This document shows, piece after piece, positions 1 through 9,257 of a DNA stretch of 20,823 bases. This DNA comes from an uncultured Bulleidia sp. (GTDB lineage: Bacteria > Bacillota_I > Bacilli_A > Erysipelotrichales > Erysipelotrichaceae), in the NCBI GenBank assembly GCA_934757945.1, contig CAKVLT010000026.1, forward strand, positions 1 to 20,823, in the 5' to 3' direction. Each line of letters opens with the position of its first letter. The first letter of the stretch is position 1. Made by a program: the position numbers and the translations under genes. The notes under the pieces were generated by a model. The model did not search any database. It was given only the letters and a program-made list of their open reading frames with translations, and was not told where the DNA came from.

Positions 1-92
1 GAATCTGCTGGATTTGTTAACATTCCTCAATTTCTTTCATTTATCTCTTGACTTCCTTATAGTTAAATACTCCTTTACTACAGACATTATAC

Positions 93-130
93 TTTTACAT
101 AGTAAAAAATACATAAAATTTGTTTATAAT
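93..130 (+). promoter_or_regulatory. Candidate promoter and palindrome upstream of priA
   Basis: A perfect TATAAT lies at 125-130, 26 bases before the chosen priA start, which would give a short leader containing the ribosome binding site. No good -35 box sits at the right distance. The -35 position is instead occupied by the right half of a palindrome, TTTTAC-ATA-GTAAAA (93-107), which could be an operator or simply AT-rich chance. The rest of 1-92 is AT- and pyrimidine-rich, and I recognise nothing in it. Confidence 0.35.
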
Positions 131-156
131 AATTGGGTAGAAAAAGGAGGGAGTTC

Positions 157-2325
157 ATGTACATTGTAGATCTCTGGATTGAACATAAAATTCGTTCTAT
201 TGATAAAACATTTACATATCTGAGTGAAGAAGAAGTATTTCCTCTTTGCAGAGTCTGTGTACCTTTCCATTCTCAGAAAGAAGTTGTCGGATTTGTAAAG
301 CAGTGTACATACACAGAGAAAAGCCTTCATGAATTAGAACAGGAAGCAGGGTATGCGTTCAAGTTTATTACACGTATTATGGATACAGAGCCTTTATTGA
401 CAACTGAACTGGAAGATGTAGCTTTATGGATGAAAGAGCAGACTTTATCCACAACTATTGCCTGCTTTCAAAGCATGTTGCCAGGTGTTATAAAACCTGG
501 CACTTCTAAGGCAAAGGCAGTACAGGAAAAGTGGGTAAAGGTAACCGGAAAGCAGATAGCTATGACACCCAAGCAATTGCAGGCATATACCTATGTGCGC
601 ATACGAGAGGAAGTCTTATATAGTGAACTACGAAAACTGTATCCGAATATAGCCAGAGTACTGGTTGAAAAAGGATTGCTTTTGATATTCAGCAAAGATA
701 AACAGGCAAAATGCAATGCTCACATTTCTACAGAACATGAAAAACAACTGACCTCTGTTCAAAAAGCCGCTTTTGAGGCTATCCTGAATGATTCTCATGA
801 TGTGATTTTATTACGAGGTGTTACAGGATCGGGAAAAACAGAAATCTTTCTTCAGCTTGCATCAAGGCAACTTGAAAAAGGTAAACAGGTACTATTACTT
901 GTGCCGGAGATTTCCCTTACACCACAGATGATAGAAAGAGTACAGAACAGATTTGGACATGAACTGGCGATGTATCACAGTGCTTTAAGTCCGCAGGAAA
1001 AATATGAGCAGTATTTAAAAGTGAGAAACGGACAGGCGCGTATTGTAGTAGGAACAAGAAGTGCAGTCTTTCTCCCTTTTACAGATCTGGGGCTGATTGT
1101 TATGGATGAAGAGCATGAGACCAGCTATAAGCAGGACAAACAACCTTCCTACCACTGCAGAGATGTGGCAATATACAGAGCAGGATATCATCATTGCAAA
1201 GTGCTTCTTGCCAGTGCTACACCATCTCTGGATTCTTATGCCCGCGCTAAAAAAGGGATATATGGTCTTGTGGAAATGACAGAAAGAGTTAATCAGAGTT
1301 TGCCTGAAATTACTATTGTGAATACCAGAGATGAGATTCAGCAAAACGGTAATGTGATTCTGTCTGAAGTGTTAAAGAAAAAACTTCAGGAAAGACTGGA
1401 TAAAAAAGAATCCAGTATTCTTTTGCTGAACAGAAGAGGATATATTTCCATATTAAGGTGTAAAAGCTGTGAAGACAGCATCCAATGTCCTCATTGCGAA
1501 GTCGCCATGAGCTATCACAGAGATATTCACAGGTTGAAATGTCATACATGCGGATTCGAAATGAATGTACCTAAAGAGTGCCCGACCTGTCATAGTACAC
1601 AGGGATATACAACTTTTGGGTATGGCACAGAAAGACTGGAAGAAGAACTGCATGCGACTTTTCCAGGCATTACCACTTTACGTATGGATAAAGATACTAC
1701 CACGCGTAAAAACAGTTATGAAAATATCTTTAAAACATTTGCACAAGGTGGAGTTGATGTATTACTTGGTACTCAGATGATAGCCAAGGGACTTGACTTT
1801 CCACAGGTGACACTGGTGGGAATTTTGCAGGGAGATGCCGGAATTCAGAGAATAGATTTCAGATCCTGTGAAACGACTTTTGACTTGCTGACACAGGCCT
1901 CCGGAAGAAGCGGGAGAAGTGATAGAAAAGGTGAGGTGGTTTTTCAGGTATTGCATCCTGACCATTATGCAGTACAATGTGCTGCATTACAGGATTATCC
2001 GTCTTTCTTTAAAAAAGAGATGCAGTACAGACATGAAGGGCAATATCCTCCTTATACATATCTTATTTCCGTTATGGTCCAGCACAGAGATGAGAATACT
2101 GCATTAAAGATTGCCATGGATATTAAACAGAATGTGACAGGGTCCTTTAAGACCATCGGTGTAGTGCAATTATTAAAACTGAGAGATTTCAGCAGATTTC
2201 GCATTCTGCTGAAAGGAAAAGACCTTGAAGAAATGCGTCATTCTTTAAGGTGCTGGCTGGACAGTAAAAAAAGCATTGAGTCCAATGCTGTCATTATTGA
2301 CGTAAATCCAATGACATTGGATTAG
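157..2325 (+). CDS. priA: Primosomal protein N' (PriA helicase)
   Basis: PriA is the 3'-to-5' DNA helicase that reloads the replisome at stalled forks. The protein is 722 aa, normal for the family. It has an N-terminal fork-binding region starting MYIVDLWIE, a Walker A motif GVTGSGKT (Lys227), a Walker B/DEEH box (317-320), and a cluster of zinc-binding cysteines around residues 435-480 (pairs such as CPHC, CHTC and CPTC) inside the helicase core. I chose ATG at 157 because GGAGGG sits 5 bases upstream and the family begins there. A TTG at 133 would add eight basic residues but lies before the ribosome binding site. It opens the operon-like run and is followed 13 bases later by rsmB. In many Firmicutes def and fmt lie between these two genes; both are absent here. 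Confidence 0.97.
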   Translation: MYIVDLWIEHKIRSIDKTFTYLSEEEVFPLCRVCVPFHSQKEVVGFVKQCTYTEKSLHELEQEAGYAFKFITRIMDTEPLLTTELEDVALWMKEQTLSTTIACFQSMLPGVIKPGTSKAKAVQEKWVKVTGKQIAMTPKQLQAYTYVRIREEVLYSELRKLYPNIARVLVEKGLLLIFSKDKQAKCNAHISTEHEKQLTSVQKAAFEAILNDSHDVILLRGVTGSGKTEIFLQLASRQLEKGKQVLLLVPEISLTPQMIERVQNRFGHELAMYHSALSPQEKYEQYLKVRNGQARIVVGTRSAVFLPFTDLGLIVMDEEHETSYKQDKQPSYHCRDVAIYRAGYHHCKVLLASATPSLDSYARAKKGIYGLVEMTERVNQSLPEITIVNTRDEIQQNGNVILSEVLKKKLQERLDKKESSILLLNRRGYISILRCKSCEDSIQCPHCEVAMSYHRDIHRLKCHTCGFEMNVPKECPTCHSTQGYTTFGYGTERLEEELHATFPGITTLRMDKDTTTRKNSYENIFKTFAQGGVDVLLGTQMIAKGLDFPQVTLVGILQGDAGIQRIDFRSCETTFDLLTQASGRSGRSDRKGEVVFQVLHPDHYAVQCAALQDYPSFFKKEMQYRHEGQYPPYTYLISVMVQHRDENTALKIAMDIKQNVTGSFKTIGVVQLLKLRDFSRFRILLKGKDLEEMRHSLRCWLDSKKSIESNAVIIDVNPMTLD

Positions 2326-2338
2326 GAAATGAGGTAGT

Positions 2339-3541
2339 ATGCAGACTAGAGAATATGCTTTACAGGTATTACAACAGGTATTTCAGGAGAATGGATATAT
2401 CTCTTTAATACTCAGAAACAGTCCTTTTCACGGTATAGATCAGGCATTTGTCAGTGAAATCGTCTATGGGACTGTCAGAAATACTTTATTAGAACAATAT
2501 CAATGGGAGCGCTTTGTACAGAAAAAGGTGTCTTTAAGAACTAGACAGCTGTTGAATATGAGCGTATACCAGCTGTTCTTCATGGATAAGATTCCAGAGT
2601 ATGCTGTGATTCATGAAGCTGTGGAACTTGCGAAAAAACGGGAAAAGGGATTTGTGAACGCTGTCTTACACAAAGTACTGCAACAGAGAATGATACAGCC
2701 GTCAGATCCGTGTATTCTGTATTCTCATCCAACCTGGATGTATAAATTATGGTGTGCTCATTACGGGCAGGATACAGCATTACAGATTATGAGGGCTGAC
2801 CAGAAACGCTCTACTCTGTACGGACGTATCAATACTTTAAAGGTACAGAAGGAGGACCTGGAGGACACCTGCAGATTTATCAATGATTACACTTTTATCG
2901 CAGATGCCAATATCTTTCAGACAGCGGCATTTCAGGAAGGAAAAGTTTTGATACAGGATATTCATTCTGCTGCAATTCCATCTTATCTTCAACTTGAAAA
3001 AGGTATGAAAGTACTGGATGTTTGCAGTGCTCCCGGTACAAAAGCACAGCAGATAGCCATGTTGATGGAAAATGAAGGAGAAGTGATTGCCTGTGATGTA
3101 TATCCGCAAAGAGTGGATCTTATCAGACAGGTAATGGAGAAAACTGGAGTGACCATATGTACACCTGTGTGTATGGATGGTACTAAAGAAAAACAGTTTG
3201 AAGAAGGCTCGTTTGACAGAATTCTACTGGATGTTCCATGTTCAGGAATGGGAGATCTTTCTCATAAACCGGAAATCAGGTATCATTTACAACCGGAAAA
3301 CCTGGATGAACTGATAGAAATACAGAAAAAACTTCTTGATACAAATTGCTGTTACATAAAGAAAAACGGGATCCTGGTATACAGTACATGTACACTTAAT
3401 AAAAAAGAGAATGAGACACAGATTCAACAATTTCTCAAAAGACATGAGGAATTTGAATTGCTTAGGCAGAAGACCTTCTTCCCATTTGAAGAAAATGGGG
3501 ATGGGTTTTATGTTGCTCAACTTATACGTAAAGTTTTATAA
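2339..3541 (+). CDS. rsmB: 16S rRNA (cytosine-967-C5)-methyltransferase RsmB
   Basis: RsmB methylates C967 of 16S rRNA using S-adenosylmethionine. The 400-aa protein shows the expected two parts: an all-helical NusB-like RNA-binding domain (about residues 1-140) and a Rossmann methyltransferase domain. The SAM-binding motif is VLDVCSAPGTKAQQ. The two catalytic cysteines of the m5C family are both present: Cys301 in DVPCSGMG and Cys351 in YSTCTLNKKE. A GAGG ribosome binding site precedes ATG 2339. The gene lies 13 bases after priA and is probably co-transcribed with it. Family assignment is secure; the exact target base is taken from the family. Confidence 0.96.
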   Translation: MQTREYALQVLQQVFQENGYISLILRNSPFHGIDQAFVSEIVYGTVRNTLLEQYQWERFVQKKVSLRTRQLLNMSVYQLFFMDKIPEYAVIHEAVELAKKREKGFVNAVLHKVLQQRMIQPSDPCILYSHPTWMYKLWCAHYGQDTALQIMRADQKRSTLYGRINTLKVQKEDLEDTCRFINDYTFIADANIFQTAAFQEGKVLIQDIHSAAIPSYLQLEKGMKVLDVCSAPGTKAQQIAMLMENEGEVIACDVYPQRVDLIRQVMEKTGVTICTPVCMDGTKEKQFEEGSFDRILLDVPCSGMGDLSHKPEIRYHLQPENLDELIEIQKKLLDTNCCYIKKNGILVYSTCTLNKKENETQIQQFLKRHEEFELLRQKTFFPFEENGDGFYVAQLIRKVL

Positions 3542-3546
3542 AAACA

Positions 3547-3555
3547 TGGTAGAAT
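3547..3555 (+). promoter_or_regulatory. Candidate extended -10 promoter at the rsmB/rlmN junction
   Basis: TGG-TAGAAT forms an extended -10 box ending 8 bases before the rlmN ATG. No Shine-Dalgarno sequence is visible in the 22-base gap. If the promoter is real, transcription would begin at or within a base or two of the A of the start codon, giving a leaderless rlmN mRNA. No convincing -35 box is seen. Confidence 0.3.
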
Positions 3556-3563
3556 AGATTGGT

Positions 3564-4610
3564 ATGCAGACAATATATGATTTTAATTTAGAACAACTAC
3601 AGCAGGTAGTACAGGAATATGGTCAGAAACCATATCGTGCAAAACAGCTTTTTACGTGGCTATATCGTAAAAGAGTATTTTCTTTTGATGAAATGACAGA
3701 TCTTCCGGCATCTTTTATTGAAAAGCTGAAAGAGAATTTTGTGATTCTTCCGTTAAAAGAAATAGACAGACAGGTGGCTAAGGATGGTACTATGAAATTC
3801 CTGTTTGAGATGATGGATGGTTCCAGCGTGGAAAGTGTTTTAATGCACTTTGCCTACGGAGAAAGTTTATGTGTGTCCTCACAGATAGGATGTAATATGG
3901 GGTGCAGTTTCTGTGCTTCAGGTCTTTTGAAAAAGCAAAGGGATCTGACAGCAGGAGAGATGGTTGGAGAAGTGATGTATGTGCAGAAACTTCTGGATCC
4001 AGAACAGAAACGTGTAGATAATATTGTTATCATGGGTACGGGTGAACCGTTTGATAATTATGATAATGTTATGAATTACTGCAGTATCATTAACTCTGAT
4101 CACGGCCTTGCCATTGGTGCTCGTCACATTACAATTTCCACCTGTGGTGTAGTACCTCGCATTTATGATTTTGCCAATGCACATGTGCAGTATAATCTTG
4201 CTATTTCTTTACATGCAAGTAACGACGCACTGAGAAAGAAACTGATGCCTGTTGATATAGCGTATCCTATGGATGTGCTTATGAAAGCTTTAAGAACATA
4301 CAGTACAGATAACCACAGAAGAATTACATTTGAATATATTCTTCTGGATGGTGTTAATGACAGTGATGAAAATGCCATTGAGCTTGCAAATGAAATACGA
4401 GGCATGAATGCTTATGTGAATCTGATTCCTTACAATCAGGTTGACGAAAATGGATACCGTTCAACAGATCCTAAGAAGGCATTACATTTTTATGATGTGC
4501 TGATGAAACATGGTGTAAAGGCGACATTACGTACAAAACACGGTGAAGATATCGATGCTGCATGTGGGCAATTACGTGCAAAACATGAAATGAACAAGGG
4601 GAATGCATGA
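3564..4610 (+). CDS. rlmN: Dual-specificity 23S rRNA/tRNA adenine-C2 methyltransferase RlmN
   Basis: RlmN is a radical-SAM enzyme that methylates C2 of A2503 in 23S rRNA and, in many bacteria, A37 of some tRNAs. The 348-aa protein carries the radical-SAM cluster motif CNMGCSFC (Cys110, Cys114, Cys117) that binds the 4Fe-4S cluster. It also has the conserved MGTGEP segment and the C-terminal catalytic cysteine Cys334 in the context GEDIDAACGQL, which forms the methyl-enzyme intermediate. The N-terminal segment up to about residue 90 resembles the accessory RNA-binding domain. The start ATG 3564 fits the family N-terminus (MQTIYDFNLEQL) but lacks a clear ribosome binding site. Its stop overlaps the next start (ATGA). 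Confidence 0.97.
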   Translation: MQTIYDFNLEQLQQVVQEYGQKPYRAKQLFTWLYRKRVFSFDEMTDLPASFIEKLKENFVILPLKEIDRQVAKDGTMKFLFEMMDGSSVESVLMHFAYGESLCVSSQIGCNMGCSFCASGLLKKQRDLTAGEMVGEVMYVQKLLDPEQKRVDNIVIMGTGEPFDNYDNVMNYCSIINSDHGLAIGARHITISTCGVVPRIYDFANAHVQYNLAISLHASNDALRKKLMPVDIAYPMDVLMKALRTYSTDNHRRITFEYILLDGVNDSDENAIELANEIRGMNAYVNLIPYNQVDENGYRSTDPKKALHFYDVLMKHGVKATLRTKHGEDIDAACGQLRAKHEMNKGNA

Positions 4611-5353
4611 AATATTACGGAATGAGTGACAAAGGAAAAATAAGAAAGACGAACCAGGACAGTTATGTCATTGCGACTAATGAAGCCGGGGATCTTTTTG
4701 CCATTGTCTGTGATGGCATTGGCGGCAATCTCGGAGGAGATGTTGCAAGCAGACTTGCAATCAATTATTTTTCTGTTGCTTTTTCTAATACAAAAGGTTT
4801 TAAAACCTCCAATGCCGTTAAAAAGTTTTTAAGAGAAGGTATTCAGGAAGTGAATACGCTCATCTTTGAAACAGGTAAGGAGAACCCGAAACTGCATGGA
4901 ATGGGTACTACACTTTGCGGTATTCTTTTATGCCACGCAGGAAGATTTGTGGTAAATGTTGGAGATTCCAGAGCCTATTCTTTTTCTCACAATGGTCAGT
5001 TTACTCAGCTGACCATGGATCATACTTTAGTGAATGATATGATCATGCATGGAGAACTGACACCTGAGCAGGCAAAGAATTATCCAAAGAAGAATGTACT
5101 GACAAATGCTATTGGCGTATGGGAAACAGTACGCAGTGATATTGATACGCATCTGGAAGATATGGATGGGGTATTATTATGCTCTGATGGTCTGCATTCT
5201 TATGTAGATCAAAGCGTGATTCGTTCGATTGTGCTGGATACACAGATAGATCCGATTCTCCGTGTGAGAAAACTTGTGAAAGCATCTTTAGATGCAGGTG
5301 GTTTTGATAATGTGACAGCTATCTTAATTGATTTGGAGGATGATTCCAGATGA
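4607..5353 (+). CDS. prpC: PP2C-family Ser/Thr protein phosphatase (Stp/PrpC)
   Basis: This metal-dependent phosphatase reverses phosphorylation by the PASTA kinase encoded immediately downstream. The 248-aa protein has all the usual PP2C motifs in order: SDKGKIRKTNQDSY at the N-terminus, CDGIGG with the metal-binding Asp (DGMGG in most homologues), GMGTTL, NVGDSRAY, LLCSDGLH, and C-terminal GGFDNVTAILI with the last metal-ligand Asp. No signal peptide or membrane segment is seen, so it should act in the cytoplasm. It overlaps rlmN by 4 bases and prkC by 4 bases (both ATGA), so translation of the phosphatase and kinase is probably coupled. AAGGGG precedes the start. Confidence 0.96.
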   Translation: MKYYGMSDKGKIRKTNQDSYVIATNEAGDLFAIVCDGIGGNLGGDVASRLAINYFSVAFSNTKGFKTSNAVKKFLREGIQEVNTLIFETGKENPKLHGMGTTLCGILLCHAGRFVVNVGDSRAYSFSHNGQFTQLTMDHTLVNDMIMHGELTPEQAKNYPKKNVLTNAIGVWETVRSDIDTHLEDMDGVLLCSDGLHSYVDQSVIRSIVLDTQIDPILRVRKLVKASLDAGGFDNVTAILIDLEDDSR

Positions 5354-7083
5354 GTGCAAAGAATATGATTGCAAATCGTTATGAAGTTGTTCAGCATCTG
5401 GGACAGGGTGGTATGGCAGATGTTTTTCTTGCGGTAGACACTATTTTGAACAGACATGTTGCAGTGAAGATTTTGCGTGCTGATTTATCCACCGACACAA
5501 CCAGTATCTTACGCTTTGAAAGAGAAGCACATGCGGCCACATCTCTTTCTCATAGAAACATAGTAGAAGTCTATGATGTGGGTGACTATAAAGGACATCA
5601 TTACATTGTCATGGAATATGTTCAGGGAAAGACTTTAAAACAGGTCATCAAAGACAGAGCACCTTTATTGAATGAAGAAGCTGTAGATATCATGAAACAG
5701 CTTGTGTCTGCTATTTCCGAAGCGCATAAAAGAGGGATTATTCACAGAGATATCAAACCTCAGAATATTATCGTAAAATCTGACGGTACCATCAAAATAC
5801 TTGATTTTGGTATTGCGACTGCCAAAGGAAGTATGCAACTGACACAGGCGAATAATGTCATGGGGTCAGTACATTATCTGGCTCCTGAACTTGCCAAAGG
5901 GGAACCTGCTACAGCACAGTCTGATATCTATGCCATGGGGATTGTGTTGTATGAAATGTTAACAGGAGATGTTCCATTTAAAGCTGATCAGGCAGTACAG
6001 ATTGCTTTAATGCATATGAGAGATCCTCTGCCAAGTATTCGTCAGATAAATCCTCAGGTACCTCAGTCTTTGGAAAATGTGGTACTGAAGGCGGCGGCTA
6101 AAAACCCGAATGAAAGATATGCTTCCAGTGAAGAGATGCTTCAAGATCTTCATACATGTCTGTCATCCACAAGGGAGAATGAAAAAAGATATGTCCCTCA
6201 TCCTTATAAGGGAGTTTCTGCTTCCAAACTGAAAGATTTCAATACAGGAAGACCTACGGAGGAGGAAGAGGAAGAAGACTATCCTGAAGAACATCCTAAA
6301 AAGCCAATGACTTTACTGACGAAGATTCTTATAGGTATTTTAAGTATTCTGCTGGTTATTGCAGTTGCGGTCGTACTGTATTCTTTTGATATGTTACCTG
6401 GCATTCAAAAACGAATCGAGGTTCCTTCTCTTACCTCATATACTCTGGAGGAAGCGCAGGAGATATGCAAAGATCACCATCTGGTTTTAGATACCAAAAA
6501 TGTTACCTATTCTCTGACCGAAGATATAGAAAAAGGACTGATTATTTCTTCAGATCCATCGGATGGAGAGGAAGTGAAAAGAGGTACCAGTATTCAGGTA
6601 ACAGTATCCAGTGGTCTTGGAGTGGTGATGCCAGACTATACCGGGGAAAATATTCAGGATGCACAGAAAGATTTGCAGAACTATCCGTATCTGACAGTGC
6701 ATGCTGTGGAACAGGAAAGCGATGCGGCTTCCGGCACAATACTGAATCAGACCGGTATTGCTCCAGGACAATTATTTGATCCAAATTCTGTCAGTGAAAT
6801 TACATTAGTCTATGCAAGTTATCATGAGATACAGATTCCGGATTCTATTTATGGTATGGACTATCATCAGGCAAGTGAAGAACTAAAAAATATGGGCATT
6901 AAAGTCTATGTCAGTGAAATTGACCCTTCCACTTTATCTGAAGAGGAATTGAAGCAGATAAAGGAAGAAGGTCTTGTAGGTAAGGTGAAATACTGGCAGT
7001 CTTCTGACGGAAGTACGGATAGTGTGTATACTCAAAGAGAGGATAACTATCTGACATTGTATTACTACACATATAAAGATTGA
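5350..7083 (+). CDS. prkC: PASTA-domain Ser/Thr protein kinase (PrkC/PknB type)
   Basis: This membrane kinase senses cell-wall material and phosphorylates division, wall and translation proteins. The 577-aa protein has a cytoplasmic kinase domain with glycine loop LGQGGMADVF, Lys40 in VAVKIL, catalytic HRDIKPQN (Asp134), DFGIA and GSVHYLAPE. An acidic juxtamembrane linker rich in Glu follows, then one membrane helix at about 325-347. The outside part has PASTA repeats at about 357-420 and 421-490 and a more divergent third one at 491-577 that ends in an aromatic tail. The activation loop has few threonines compared with the Thr cluster in Bacillus PrkC. It overlaps the phosphatase gene by 4 bases. 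The downstream neighbour rsgA is a reported PASTA-kinase substrate in other Firmicutes. Confidence 0.96.
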   Translation: MSAKNMIANRYEVVQHLGQGGMADVFLAVDTILNRHVAVKILRADLSTDTTSILRFEREAHAATSLSHRNIVEVYDVGDYKGHHYIVMEYVQGKTLKQVIKDRAPLLNEEAVDIMKQLVSAISEAHKRGIIHRDIKPQNIIVKSDGTIKILDFGIATAKGSMQLTQANNVMGSVHYLAPELAKGEPATAQSDIYAMGIVLYEMLTGDVPFKADQAVQIALMHMRDPLPSIRQINPQVPQSLENVVLKAAAKNPNERYASSEEMLQDLHTCLSSTRENEKRYVPHPYKGVSASKLKDFNTGRPTEEEEEEDYPEEHPKKPMTLLTKILIGILSILLVIAVAVVLYSFDMLPGIQKRIEVPSLTSYTLEEAQEICKDHHLVLDTKNVTYSLTEDIEKGLIISSDPSDGEEVKRGTSIQVTVSSGLGVVMPDYTGENIQDAQKDLQNYPYLTVHAVEQESDAASGTILNQTGIAPGQLFDPNSVSEITLVYASYHEIQIPDSIYGMDYHQASEELKNMGIKVYVSEIDPSTLSEEELKQIKEEGLVGKVKYWQSSDGSTDSVYTQREDNYLTLYYYTYKD

Positions 7084-7088
7084 AATAT

Positions 7089-7952
7089 ATGAAAGCACAG
7101 ATTATTAAGATCGTATCTAAAGAATATACTTTATATACTGAGGAAAAAGAGATTGTCAAAGCTGTACTGACCGGGAAAATACGTAAACAGGTAACACCGG
7201 TTGTCGGTGATTATGTACAGGCGGAAAAACTGCATGAGCAATGGACAGTGCAGAAAATACTGGAAAGGTCGTCATATATGCAACGACCTGCTATTGCCAA
7301 TGTGAATCAGGCATTAATCATTATGTCCTGCAAGGATCCTGATTTTTCCAGTGCACTTGTTGATAGAATTTCTATCCTTGTCAAAAAAGCAGGTATCACA
7401 CCAATACTGGTTGTTACTAAGTGCGATATGGGCATGGAAGGGTACATTCAGGAGTCTGTGGAAGAGTACCAGAATGGACCAATGCGTGTGATTCTGACAG
7501 GAAAGGACAGAAACTGTGAAGAGTTGGCAGAAGTTCTTAAAGGAAAGGTGTCTGTACTTACAGGACAATCCGGTGCCGGGAAAAGTTCTTTGTTAAACAG
7601 ACTGGATCCTACATTCCAGCTGGCTACACAGGAGATTTCCAAAGCACTTGGAAGAGGGAAGCATACTACCAGACATACAGAATTACATTTTGTATGTGAT
7701 GGATTGGTGGCCGATACACCGGGATTCTCGTCATTGGATTTTTCAAATATTTCGAAACAGAAACTTGGACAGTGTATGGTAGATTTTGAACCGTATATCG
7801 GGCAATGCAGATTTAATGATTGTATCCATCAGAATGAACCTGGATGTGCCATAAAGCAGGCAGTAGAAGAAAAAAAGATACCTTTAAGAAGATATCGTAA
7901 CTATTTGGATGTGCTGGAAATTATCCAGCAAAGAAAGGAAAAGTATTTATGA
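7089..7952 (+). CDS. rsgA: Ribosome small-subunit maturation GTPase RsgA
   Basis: RsgA is a circularly permuted GTPase that checks late 30S assembly near the decoding site. The permuted motif order is clear: TKCD (G4) comes before the P-loop GQSGAGKSS (residues 159-167), followed by GRGKHTTRH (G2) and DTPGFSS (G3). The C-terminal zinc site is CRFNDCIHQNEPGC. An N-terminal OB-fold occupies about residues 1-65. The length is 287 aa from ATG 7089, which starts 5 bases after the prkC stop. A TTG at 7080 overlapping that stop would add three residues. Neither start has a good ribosome binding site, so coupling to prkC is likely. The stop overlaps rpe (ATGA). Confidence 0.96.
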   Translation: MKAQIIKIVSKEYTLYTEEKEIVKAVLTGKIRKQVTPVVGDYVQAEKLHEQWTVQKILERSSYMQRPAIANVNQALIIMSCKDPDFSSALVDRISILVKKAGITPILVVTKCDMGMEGYIQESVEEYQNGPMRVILTGKDRNCEELAEVLKGKVSVLTGQSGAGKSSLLNRLDPTFQLATQEISKALGRGKHTTRHTELHFVCDGLVADTPGFSSLDFSNISKQKLGQCMVDFEPYIGQCRFNDCIHQNEPGCAIKQAVEEKKIPLRRYRNYLDVLEIIQQRKEKYL

Positions 7953-8593
7953 TTGTTTCTCCATCAGTTTTATCTTTAGATTATGCTCATTTTGAATCCC
8001 AGATTCAGGCTTTGAATGCTTCAAAAGCAGAGTGGATTCATTTTGATGTTATGGATGGTCACTTTGTGCCTAATCTGACTTTTGGACCGGATATTCTGAA
8101 AGCTTACTGCAGATCCAGTAATCTCTTTAAGGATGTACATCTGATGGTTACAGATCCTGTATTCTTTTCCAAAGTATTTCTGGATGCAGGTGCTGACAGC
8201 ATCACGTTTCATTATGAAGCAACGCAGGATACACAGCAGATTATTGCACTTGCACAATCTATTCATGCAAGAGGTAAGAAAGCTGGTTTATCTATTAAAC
8301 CTAAAACAGATGTATCTGCGTTGATTCCGTTTATTCCGTATTTTGATATCTTTCTGCTTATGTCTGTAGAACCGGGTTTTGGAGGCCAGTCCTTTATTCC
8401 TGAAACAACAGATAAAATCAGAGAATTAAAACAGTTGCTTGTAAAAGCAAACTCTGATGCGCAGATTGAAATTGATGGTGGTATTACTGCAGAAACAGGA
8501 AAATTATGTAAAGAAGCCGGAGCAGATATCCTTGTGGCAGGCAGCTATGTGTTTAAAAAGGATATTGCCGAGGCAGTAGAGAGTTTGCTGTAA
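7949..8593 (+). CDS. rpe: Ribulose-phosphate 3-epimerase
   Basis: Rpe interconverts D-ribulose 5-phosphate and D-xylulose 5-phosphate in the pentose phosphate pathway. The 214-aa TIM-barrel protein has the usual length. Its metal-binding and catalytic motifs are visible: SPSVLSLD at the N-terminus, WIHFDVMDGHFVPN (His31, Asp33), HLMVTDP, MSVEPGFGGQSF and EIDGGI with the catalytic Asp. The start overlaps the rsgA stop (ATGA), and the stop overlaps the thiN start (TAATG). The position between rsgA and thiN is conserved in Firmicutes. Confidence 0.97.
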   Translation: MIVSPSVLSLDYAHFESQIQALNASKAEWIHFDVMDGHFVPNLTFGPDILKAYCRSSNLFKDVHLMVTDPVFFSKVFLDAGADSITFHYEATQDTQQIIALAQSIHARGKKAGLSIKPKTDVSALIPFIPYFDIFLLMSVEPGFGGQSFIPETTDKIRELKQLLVKANSDAQIEIDGGITAETGKLCKEAGADILVAGSYVFKKDIAEAVESLL

Positions 8594-9201
8594 TGCGTAA
8601 AGCAGTCCTTGTTTTAAAAATGGCTGCTTCCGTACCGTATATGGAGGATGCAGAGTATATCGGTGTGGATGCAGGAGCATTGGTATGTTTGAAACAGCAT
8701 ATACCGATGAAATATGCGGTAGGTGATTTTGACTCTGTCAGTGAAGCAGAATGGGATAAAATCTGCATGAACGTTGAACATATTGAAAAGCTGAATCCTG
8801 TAAAAGATGATTCTGACAGTGAACATGCTATCAAAGAAGCTGTGGATCAGGGATATGAGGAAATCCTTGTCTATGGTGCTCTTGGTGGTCGAGTGGATCA
8901 TGAACTGGTGAATATCCGTCTGGCTTTTAAATATCCTAATATCGTCAGATTAATTGGTGATAAGAATGTTGTGTATGCTGTAAAAGAGGGGGAATATACT
9001 TTCAAAAAGAAAAAAAGGGAGTTTATATCTTTTTTTACAGATTCACAGGCAAGGATTACTTTAGAAGGCTTTAAGTATGCTATTGCACACAGGGACATCT
9101 TTTATACAGACACGTACACTGTTTCCAATGAAGTGGAAGCTTCCCAGGCCAGACTCATAGTGGAAAAAGGAACGGTGTGCATTATAGAATCTGCTGATTA
9201 A
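8593..9201 (+). CDS. thiN: Thiamine pyrophosphokinase
   Basis: ThiN transfers pyrophosphate from ATP to thiamine, making the cofactor thiamine diphosphate. The 202-aa protein has the family motifs GDFDS (44-48), an acidic metal-binding stretch KDDSDSEHA at about 71-79 (usually KDxTDxE), and GALGGRVDH (95-103). A beta-rich C-terminal half follows. The start overlaps the rpe stop by one base. It is the last gene of the long plus-strand run, and a terminator follows 4 bases after its stop. A run of A residues in the codons for the KKKKR stretch (near 9005-9017) could be slippery, but the frame is intact. Confidence 0.93.
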   Translation: MRKAVLVLKMAASVPYMEDAEYIGVDAGALVCLKQHIPMKYAVGDFDSVSEAEWDKICMNVEHIEKLNPVKDDSDSEHAIKEAVDQGYEEILVYGALGGRVDHELVNIRLAFKYPNIVRLIGDKNVVYAVKEGEYTFKKKKREFISFFTDSQARITLEGFKYAIAHRDIFYTDTYTVSNEVEASQARLIVEKGTVCIIESAD

Positions 9202-9205
9202 CAAG

Positions 9206-9242
9206 AGAGTGAGGTTATGTATGTAACTTCGCTCTTTTTTTT
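9206..9242 (+). terminator. Intrinsic terminator after thiN
   Basis: A 12-bp stem (9206-9217 with 9224-9235, two G-U pairs, 6-base loop) is followed directly by a run of eight T. It ends the priA-to-thiN transcription run. Confidence 0.85.
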
Positions 9243-9257
9243 GAAAGAAAATAATAA

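Noticed and set aside
1..51. Open frame entering from the window start (ends ...FLSFIS, TGA at 49-51), possible tail of an upstream gene.
   Set aside because: Only 16 codons are visible with no recognisable motif; another frame is also open to 168. It cannot be supported as a gene.
6256..6285. Internal ribosome binding site-like GGAGGAGG in prkC suggesting a separately translated PASTA fragment.
   Set aside because: The purine-rich codons simply encode the acidic juxtamembrane linker, and no ATG, GTG or TTG start follows at a suitable distance in the kinase frame.
9001..9020. A-rich slippery stretch in thiN that might cause programmed frameshifting.
   Set aside because: The normal frame gives a full-length ThiN, and no alternative frame product or stimulatory structure is evident.
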